Positions 56,929 through 64,000 of a DNA stretch of 64,000 nt are shown one piece after another. Position 1 is the stretch's first letter, and the number at the start of each line of letters is the position of its first letter. The translations under genes were made by a program, and so were the position numbers. This DNA is from Tanypteryx hageni (Eukaryota > Arthropoda > Insecta > Odonata > Petaluridae), in the NCBI GenBank assembly GCA_028673005.1, contig CM054114.1:17669137-17733136 (forward strand). Direction: 5' to 3'. The notes beneath the pieces were generated by a model that saw only the letters and a list, made by a program, of their open reading frames with translations, was not told where the DNA came from and ran no database searches.

Positions 56929-57192
56929 CTAATTAAAAAATATAATAAGAGGATAAGTTAAAAAGTTAGAGCAGCGCTTCAGCAAGAGAGGAGGCCCAGT
57001 GCTCTTATTTACATCAAGCATACTAAAGGCATTAAGAACACTTAATTGAGTCACACCACAAGAGTGTAAATTAACTGTATGAGAATACTGGTATTGTGGT
57101 ATTATGTTACTTGGAGTAGAATATACGCTGGAAAGATGTTCAACAAAGGGATTAGCAGATTCCTGAAATGAACATAATTCCACAATTTACTT
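56929..57192 (-). pseudogene. Jockey-like retroelement fragment (copy B edge)
   Basis: ELCSFQESANPFVEHLSSVY, LSVLNAFSMLDVNKSTGPPL then LLKRCSNFLTYPL is the start of a non-LTR RT domain, matching 38575-38839. It ends abruptly at the duplication boundary. Confidence 0.65.
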
Positions 57193-58185
57193 TTTTACGA
57201 ATAGCGTAACCAGAGGAGTAATGGGTGAGAATAGAAAGAACAATTTAAATTTAAATAGTTTTATTGCAGAAGAAATATTGTACATATTTACATATAACAG
57301 ATATGAAATGGAATTGAACCACATAGATAAATTATTGTTCAATAAATATAGGAAACATGCACACATTGAAAAAATATTACAGTAGAATGCATGTAACAGA
57401 CGAAAGAATAATTTTGAAGCAAGGCAGATCATGCTTAAAAGAGCAACATATTATAGCTGCAGAAGCTAGCCACCAGACAAACATCATAACAGTAATAAAG
57501 AAACAGTGACATAATGGGACTATCAAATAAAGCGGGGTTCCCTGCCCTTGCAACTCATTCTCGGCACCTGGAATGATAACATTACAGAATTATTAACACT
57601 TCAACATATGCATCAAATACAACTTTGCTCCTAAAGAGTCTAAAGTGAAGATATGCATCACATGAAAACAAGCCATAGTGAAGTATCTCGTTAAATGGTT
57701 ACTATTATTAAAGTAGAAAATCCTGAGATACATATCTAACTACAGTAATAACTCGATATGCGAATAATCTGTACACTAAATATCGGCTCAACAAAGTGTT
57801 GACCTTTTTACTACAGGTAGTCCACGATATACTCGCCCTATCTCGAAACGAGAGGTTTCAAGTTAAAAATTGCAATCCCATAACAATGATAATTTTTATT
57901 CATCCCAGGACATATACATATATGTATAGGATGTCAAATTGGCTATACTTATTATGTAATAGATATAAGGCCACAGCCTTTTTTAGGAATAAACAAACAC
58001 ATCCGAGAGAACGTTCTCAGCCACTTATTTAAAGGATCAAAAATAACAACTAAGCTAAGTTGGGCGGTAGAACAAGGTTCGTGTGTTCCAAATTGCAATC
58101 TGGATATAATTCCCCCAAAGTAAACACAACCATAGTAAGATTAATCTCAAAAAGAAACGTAACTCATTCTTTATATTTCTCGGTA
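57193..58185. other. No recognisable gene
   Basis: AT-rich. GTAATAACTCGATATGCGAA near 57745 and CAGGTAGTCCACGATATACT near 57824 resemble worn Tigger-type termini, but no element can be defined. Confidence 0.4.
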
Positions 58186-58189
58186 TGTA

Positions 58190-58520
58190 ATATTCATCTA
58201 CATCTACATTATACCCTGCAAGTCACCTTTTCGGTGGATGGCAGGGGGTGCAGTGCACCAAGGTTCCTAGTTTTCCTACGTTATCTTTTTCTATTATGGT
58301 CTCTTATCGTCCTAGGGAAAAACGATCCTCTATATCGCTCCGTTCTACAGTCGATCTCGCGAATCTTATCCTCACTGTCCTGCCTTCCGAGATACGTCGG
58401 GCTTCTGATAAGCCCTACTACCTCATTCGCTAGTCCCTCCGACATAAATTTTTTCAGTAGTTTAATTCTAGCCTGCAGCCTACGTTTTCTAACGATGTCC
58501 ATGTCAGATTTTCTATTAAT
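58190..58520 (+). repeat. Widespread arthropod-type repeat (CTACATTATACCCTGCAAG family)
   Basis: CATCTACATCTACATTATAC, CCTGCAAGTCACC, then CGGTGGATGGCAGGGGGTGC resembles a repeat I know from many insect, especially orthopteroid, sequences (CCGCAAGCCACCTTACGGTG...GGCGGAGGGTAC). CAAGTCACCTTTTCGGTGGA can form a small hairpin. No protein is supported; open frames here are short and overlap on both strands. Confidence 0.5.
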
Positions 58521-59085
58521 GATTTTAAAAATTCAGCTCATAGTACTTACGTAGATTCCGTGCGAGGAAACGAATGTAATTTCAACTTTAGATCTCCGCT
58601 CGTTCCCCTCGTATGTTTGCAGTTTAGTGCGTAGCACTTACGTGCATGCACTATCTTCTCTGCTTGATTCATTTTAGCAAGCTAGTGGAAACGTTGCAAC
58701 GTACAGAAAATAACTTAATTAACACACACAAAGAATCACATGTATCACCAGCATATATGAAGTTGTTAACCATTCATTCATATACTCCTAAAAAATAACT
58801 TTTTCCCAAGATTTCCCGTAATGGCGGATAAACTTTCAGTTACGCAGTTACCTAGTTCAACCGTTGCAACTTCTCAACATGATCACTTCAAATTCGGCTT
58901 GGCGCTCACTCATTGGTTGCCTTGCCAGTCAAAGTAGAGCGACGGCAGCGCTCAAGAACGCGAACTTGATGTATCCGACGAGAACCAAATCGCCCCATAA
59001 GAGTTCACTCCCCATGGTTTGGGGTTCTCGTTTTACAGTTCGAGTGACCTTCCCAAAACTATTAACCAACATATTCATCATCATC
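58520..59085. other. No recognisable gene
   Basis: Mixed composition, somewhat more GC-rich after 58860; no motif recognised. Confidence 0.4.
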
Positions 59086-59113
59086 ATGAGGTGTTCTGCC
59101 TCTAGGCAGGTCC

Positions 59114-62062
59114 CTAGCACCAGCGTTGTCTCCACTCATTTCTGTTCCTTGCCATTTCTTTCATTTCCTGATACCCTCCCCTTTCTTTCAGATCGTCAAA
59201 CATTTTTATTCTTCTACGTCCCCTTTTCCTTTCACCTTCTACTGATCCTTCCAACACCATCAATAGTAAACCTTCTCCTCTCAAGATATGCCCTAACCAG
59301 TTACTTTTCCTCCTCTGAATTGTTTTAAGTAATCTTCTCTTCTCATTCACCCTTGTTAGTATTGCTTCATTCCTTATCCTATCCGTCCACTTAACCTTCT
59401 CCATCCGCCTCCACACCCACATTTCAAATGCCTCTAGTCTTTCTTTCTCTCTTTTCTTTAGCGTCCATGTTTCACACCCATAAAGCAATACACTCCAAAC
59501 ATAGCACTTCACAAGACGTTTCTTCAGATTTTAATCCATTTTACCACATAGTACCCGTTTTTTCCTATTAAATGTTTCTTTTGCCATTGCTATTCTTGTT
59601 CTTATTTCTTTTTCACTTCTCCAGTCTTCAGTTAGCATGCTTCCCAAATATCTATACTGTTTTACTTGCTCCACTCTTCCATCCTTTATTTACACATTCA
59701 TAATCTCTCTATCCCCTATTCTCATCACCTTTGTTTTCTTTATGTTCATTTTCATTCCATATTCCATCATCCTGTCTTCTAGCTTTGTAACCATTTCCTG
59801 AATATGCCTCGTTTCATCTGCCAAAATTACCATGTCATCAGCAAACCTTATACAATTTATTATTCTACCCCCAATACTAATTCCTTTATCATTCCCTATT
59901 CCATTGTCAATCATTTCTTCAGCATATATATTGAACAGGGTTGGCGATAAGCAGCAACCTTGCCTTACTCCTCTTCCTAGATCATACCATTCGGTCTGTG
60001 CATCTTTTATCCTCATAGCTGCTTTCTGTTTCATATACAGCTCTTTAATTAACCTTCTATCTTTCCAGTCTACTTTTTTTGCTTTTAGTATTTCCATCAG
60101 TTTTTCCCAGTTCACTCGGTCGAATGCCTTCTCCATATCTATGAAGCACAGACTAATTCCTTTACCCCTTTCTATATATCTCTCTCCACTCATTCTTATC
60201 AATCCTATTGCATCTCTTGTACCTCTACTCTTTCTAAATCCAAACTGTTCCTCTGCAAAATTTTCTTCCATTTTGCTAATTAGTCTCCTGTTCATAACCC
60301 TAAGTAGAACCTTTGCTGCATGTGTAATTAAACTGATTGTTCTGTGTTCACTGCATTTTCTTGTTCCTTGCTTTTTCGGAATTGGAATCATAATTGTTTG
60401 GACGAAATCCTCTGGCCACATCCCCTTGTCATAGATTGCATTACACAACTTCACTATTTCTTCCAGTCCTTCCTCATTAAGACACTTAAATAATTCTATC
60501 GGTATCTCGTCTACCCCCATTGCCTTCCCATTCTTCATATCCTTTATTGCTTGTAGCACCTCTATTTTCAATATCGAAACCCCTGTTTCGTCATTATTTA
60601 TTTCATCCTGCTCTTCAATACGGAGATCCTTTGGTTTTTCATTTGATTTGTACAACTCCTCCATGTATTCTCTCCATCTATTAAGGACCTCCTCTTCCTT
60701 ATATAGAACTTTATCTTCTTTACTTGCAATCTCTTTCACACATGCACTTGTTCTCCATCTATCCCACGTTACATTTTTTACTTTCTTATACATCAAGTCA
60801 TACATTCCTTTTCTCTCTAGATCTTCTATATCTGAGCATTCCTCCTCTAGCCATCTCTCCCTTGCTTTTTGGGTTTCTCTTCTTAGTTCATTATTCAGTT
60901 TCCTGTATTTCCTTTTTCCATCTTCATCAGTCCTGCTTTTGTATTGCCTCCTTTCTTCCATCTTTTCTATCATTTCCTTTGTCACCCATGGCTTTTTTAT
61001 TCTTTTTCCTTGGAAAAAACCAATAGCCTGTTCTGCTGTTTTCCTTATAGCCTTCTTTATCCTATTCCATGCTTCATCCACATTTTCCCCCGACACATTT
61101 TCTCTTTTGATTGCCTGAGCTAATTTTTCTCCTATTCTTTCTTTTCCTACTGTGGCTATATTCTCTAAATCCCATTTCCTAACTATCTTAGCCTTCTTAA
61201 CCTTCTTCAAGGCTAGTTTTATTTCGGCCATGAGGAGCACATGATCACTGTCAATGTCAGCTCCTGGAAGTCCATATGCCTTTTTTACTCCATTTCTATA
61301 TCTTTCTTCCACTAGAATATAATCTATTTGATATCTGGCTCCATCTCCTGGTGATTTCCACGTGTATAGCCTTCTCTTATGATTTTCAAACCAAGTATTT
61401 GATATAAACATCCTCTTCTCTTTACAGAACTCAACTAGTCTTTCACCTCTTTCATTTCTTTTCCCTAGTCCAAATTTTCCTACTACTTGGTCTTCTCTTC
61501 CCTCTCCTACCACAGCGTTCCAATCGCCCATCACTATCTTGCAACAGTTTTTACCTTCCTCCTCCATAATATTTTCTATCTTCTCGTATATTTCTTCAAC
61601 AGCCTCATCTTCATGTTGGCTGGTCGGCATATAAACTTGTATCAACAGTAGATCTTTTGGGTGCATTCCTATTCTAAGACCAATTGCTCTATCATTTACA
61701 AATATCACCCTCTGTACACAATTTGCTATTTCCTTATTCAAAATTACCCCTACTCCATTCGTTCCTCTAGTACCTCCTGAATAGTACACCGTGATGTCAT
61801 CACTTTTTATTTCCCCTCTTCCTTCCCATCTCATTTCACTTAAGCCAATCATATCCATTCTATTTATTTTCATCTCTTTCTTTAAATTTTCCAACTTCCT
61901 TGCTCGTAGGAGTGTTCTAACATTCCACGTGCCAATTCTCAACTTCTTTCCAGCTTCCTTCCTTCCTTGTGTTAAACGGAACCTCTCGTGTTGTCCCCCC
62001 CGGAGATCCGAGCGGGGGACCATTTTGCCTCCGGAATATTTAACAAGAGAAGACTCCGTCAT
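59114..62062 (-). pseudogene. RTE-like ORF: APE endonuclease + reverse transcriptase, two in-frame TAA
   Basis: About 980 codons in one frame. Residues 42-300 are an APE-type endonuclease: GTWNVRTL (44-51), SEMRWEG (75-81), VMGDWNAVVG (177-186), YQIDYILV and DSDHVLL. The RT follows: MGVDEIPIELFK, EEQFGFRKSRGTRDAI, LCFIDMEKAFDRVNW, GVRQGCCLSPTLFNIY and IRFADDMVILA (FADD from residue 740). After DREIMNV a TAA (59690-59692) interrupts. The same frame then continues IKDGRVEQVKQYRYLGSMLT to a second TAA (59531-59533) and on to YVWSVLLYGCETWTLKKREK, the usual RTE-type C-terminal region, ending at 59114. No frameshift. The long endonuclease-RT ORF without a second ORF and the C-terminal YGxETWTL block fit the RTE clade and related elements. 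Frames on the + strand are shadows. Confidence 0.85.
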
Positions 62063-62122
62063 GATGCCTCTACATGGGATATATTGTGGCGGTGGTTTCC
62101 CATTGCCTTCCGCCTATATATT

Positions 62123-62192
62123 CAGCCGCCCCTAACATGGGGAACAGACGCTGTTTGCAGCCGCCCCTAATATGGAGAACAGACGCTGCTGA
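62123..62192 (-). repeat. 35-bp tandem repeat in the retrotransposon leader
   Basis: CAGCCGCCCCTAACATGGGG then AACAGACGCTG is repeated twice with small differences (second copy CTAATATGGAG). It lies upstream of the RTE-like ORF and probably belongs to its 5' UTR/promoter region. Confidence 0.7.
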
Positions 62193-62348
62193 CTGTTGGT
62201 CCGCGGGAGGTATTTTATTTCCCTCCTACCCTACATATCTGTAGAGCATTCCCCTATCCGCCACCCGGGGACGCGCCCTCTAGAGGTTACAGGCTCCTCC
62301 GAGGGAACCAACATATTATGGAACCAATAACTGATTCCATCTTATTTA

Positions 62349-63881
62349 TTAACAATTAAATAAAACATACATGTCAGTGCCACGCAAATGGCTGATCCCC
62401 CAATCATACTTGGGGGATATCAATCTACTAGTCTTTATACACACATTACACTCGCTGTTCGAATTGGCGTTGTCCCGAGACATGCTCACGTATATGTCTC
62501 GGGAACAACGTACGGCGGCCGAGCACATCCTCTTCTTCAGGGTGGAGACTCGTCCCTTGTGGATTTTGAGGCGGTTGAGGATCGCGTCGTTCCTGGCGTC
62601 CCAGGACCCCAGCGACCCCACGACGATGGCTCCCAGCCGCACCTCGGTCCTGTAGCCGCTCCGCGCCCGCATCCTCTCAGCCAGGCCGTCGTACTTTTCC
62701 ATTTTGACGGCCCTTGATGCGCGGAGGGCTAGGAGGCGGTTCTCGAATGGCACGGTCACATCGATGATGTGGACCGTACCTCCCGGTGCCTCTCGGATGA
62801 CGAGGTCCGGCCGCAGGAGCGATTCGTCGCCCGGGACCCGCTGGTCGATGGAGACCTCCCACGACGATGGCAGCGCTTCCACCAGGAGATTTTGGATGGC
62901 GTTGTGGCGCCGTATCCACCCTTGGCGATGCGACCGGCATTGGTTGAGCACGTGCGGCAGCGTCTCGTCGGCGTCGCCGCACCTCCTGCAGGACACATCC
63001 TCCCTCCGCGCGCTTCCTCTCATCGCGCCGAAGAGGGGGAGGACGTTCAGTCGCGCTCTGTGCACGAAATGCCAGTCGCACAGCCTGGTGAACTCGCCGG
63101 TCCTGATGAAATGGCTGCCGACGTCGTTCGCCGTGACGGCCTCCATCATCCATCCTTGGTCCGGTTTTCGGACGAGTCGCCTCCTCGTGTCCTCGGCCAC
63201 TGCCTCCCTGATGAACCTCACCAGCCGGTGCCGCGCTGAGGGGGGGACGATGATGAGCTCCATCCTCGGGGTGGGGTGCCTCACCCGGATGGAGATCTCC
63301 CTCCTGGCCGCGCTCCACTCCCATCTCAGGCCGCAGAGAGGCTCCAGCCCCTTGGTCGCCATCCTCGCCCTGGTCCATGTGGACGCCACGTCTCCCGCAT
63401 CTCCCCCGAGATCGCCCTCCATCGATCCCGAGAGATAATCGCGAAGGGTCCCCCTCTGTGGAGGCGCCTTGGCTCTTCCTATTCGCTTATGCACGGCGTC
63501 GCGCAAGCCGTGCCATGCGGCGTCTCTGACGAGGGGGTCCTTGCATGTCAGCATGCGGAAGGCGTGGGTGACGGCGAGGATGTTGCCCTCGACTGGGAGC
63601 GGAACGTATCCCCCGCCTCCGAGGCGGGTGGGGAGGTGCATCATTTCCCGGCTTGCCCGCACCGGGAGACACAGCCACGACCTCACCGCTTTCCGGATGG
63701 CGCCGTCGGTGCTCGCGAGGTCCTTCACCGGGACCGCCGCGATCCGCAGGGGGAAAGACATCCTTGGCAGGAGGAAGGTCGAGAGGGCGTCGATCTTCTG
63801 CCAGGGGAGCAGGTCGCTCTCCGAGAGGGAGGTCAGATCGGCTCGTAGTGCCTCAAGCGTGGCCGTCGGGGTCGTCTCCAC
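62349..63881 (-). pseudogene. R2-like non-LTR retrotransposon, C-terminal half (CCHC + restriction-like endonuclease)
   Basis: A 510-codon open minus-strand frame. Residues 20-200 are the helical thumb/linker region (WQKIDALSTFLLPRMSFPLR, MHLPTRLGGGGYVPLP). A CCHC knuckle CRRCGDADETLPHVLNQC is at 298-315, and the restriction-like endonuclease motif LRPDLVI...HIIDVTVPFE is at 356-380 (Pro-Asp at 358-359, second Asp at 374). This order is typical of R2-clade and related site-specific elements. Upstream, YPYLGCPSGFK continues the frame to an in-frame TGA near 63965, and the RT is outside or lost. The last ~50 residues have different, AT-rich composition and may be the 3' tail read through. The ORF is very GC-rich compared with the rest of the window. 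No 28S rDNA target is visible. Confidence 0.75.
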
Positions 63882-64000
63882 TTTGAACCCCGACGGGCAT
63901 CCGAGGTATGGGTAGGGCCAACCCTCCTGTATGCTACAGACAACGATGCTAGCAAGATATTTTCATTTACTCCAAGAAAGGCAGCGCTTCCGGCATACGC

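Larger units (their letters stand above)
48256..57192 (+). repeat. Segmental duplication, copy B (~8.9 kb)
   Basis: Direct repeat of 29448-38839. Indels relative to A: +~60 bp near 51132, -~120 bp near 52425, +~285 bp at 53407-53690, and -~709 bp near 55868 inside the Tigger-like gene. The first bases GTGATAAT correspond to the hAT target site in copy A but without the hAT. The right end lies at CACAATTTACTT, after which the sequence is unrelated to A. Confidence 0.9.
59085..62295 (-). mobile_element. RTE-like non-LTR retrotransposon, nearly full length
   Basis: The minus-strand unit has a 5' leader (about 62295-62063) with a 35-bp tandem repeat, then a single long ORF (endonuclease + RT + C-terminal region). 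A short 3' end near 59085 has an ATGATGATGATG repeat, which is the style of 3' end found on RTE-clade elements. Target duplications could not be identified by eye. Only two nonsense codons were seen, so it is young. Confidence 0.75.

Noticed and set aside
60648..61118. Plus-strand hydrophobic, Ser/Leu-rich frames looking like multi-span membrane proteins (also 59832-60434)
   Set aside because: They are exact shadows of the RTE-like ORF on the minus strand; the Lys/Glu-rich real protein reads as Leu/Phe/Ser-rich in antisense.
62677..63915. Several long overlapping frames on both strands (e.g. 62704-63438 and 63276-63848 on +, 62677-63378 on -)
   Set aside because: High GC keeps stops rare; only the minus frame 62349-63881 has CCHC and endonuclease motifs.

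Overview
This is a window of AT-rich eukaryotic nuclear DNA dominated by transposable elements and their decayed copies. Host coding sequence is scarce and occurs as short exons with clean GT-AG boundaries. The mix of elements (RTE-like and R2-like non-LTR retrotransposons, Penelope-like, jockey-like, several hAT, Tigger/pogo, Merlin, Harbinger, piggyBac) and a repeat resembling ones common in insect genomes suggest an arthropod, probably an insect. That placement is an inference. There are no bacterial operons and no CRISPR array, and I saw no rRNA or intact tRNA gene.

Layout. 1-1 kb: two small phase-0 exons of an unidentified host gene (set 1). 1.3-9.5 kb: a Tigger-like element with TA flanks, a Merlin element with a broken transposase, and a nested long inverted repeat. 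10-12.7 kb: a SINE-like repeat and Penelope-like fragments. 13.6 kb: an exon encoding a highly repetitive V/E/G/D tail. 16-23 kb: a possible spliced coiled-coil gene carrying one nonsense codon, interleaved with a Penelope-like RT fragment, a Harbinger transposase/MADF pair and a MITE with many copies of an AAGCAAATGCTT-like word. 24-26.2 kb: a decayed gene of an arthropod repeat-associated family with three spaced Asp residues. 26.8-29.4 kb: a complete hAT element (TIRs, degenerate 8-bp TSD, one intron) with a frameshift and a nonsense codon.

29.45-38.84 kb and 48.26-57.19 kb are the two copies of a ~9-kb direct segmental duplication. Each holds an acidic terminal exon, a jockey-like fragment, a hAT remnant and a Tigger-like transposase remnant. 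Between them lie a transmembrane exon and three further phase-compatible exons (41.9-45.5 kb, set 2), a Tigger-like MITE, a hAT MITE inserted into a piggyBac remnant, and SINE-like copies. 58-64 kb: an almost full-length RTE-like element (endonuclease + RT, two in-frame TAA) and the GC-rich C-terminal half of an R2-like protein.

The main host story is a pair of tandem paralogous genes on the + strand for a single-pass membrane protein. Exon pairs at 357/45140 and 880/45484 are clear paralogues with conserved introns. The matching terminal exons are at 30967 (open) and 49775, where a GGA-to-TGA change both truncates the tail and creates a consensus GTGAGT donor. The second story is the segmental duplication itself: its left edge coincides with the hAT insertion site, and copy B looks like the pre-insertion (empty) site.
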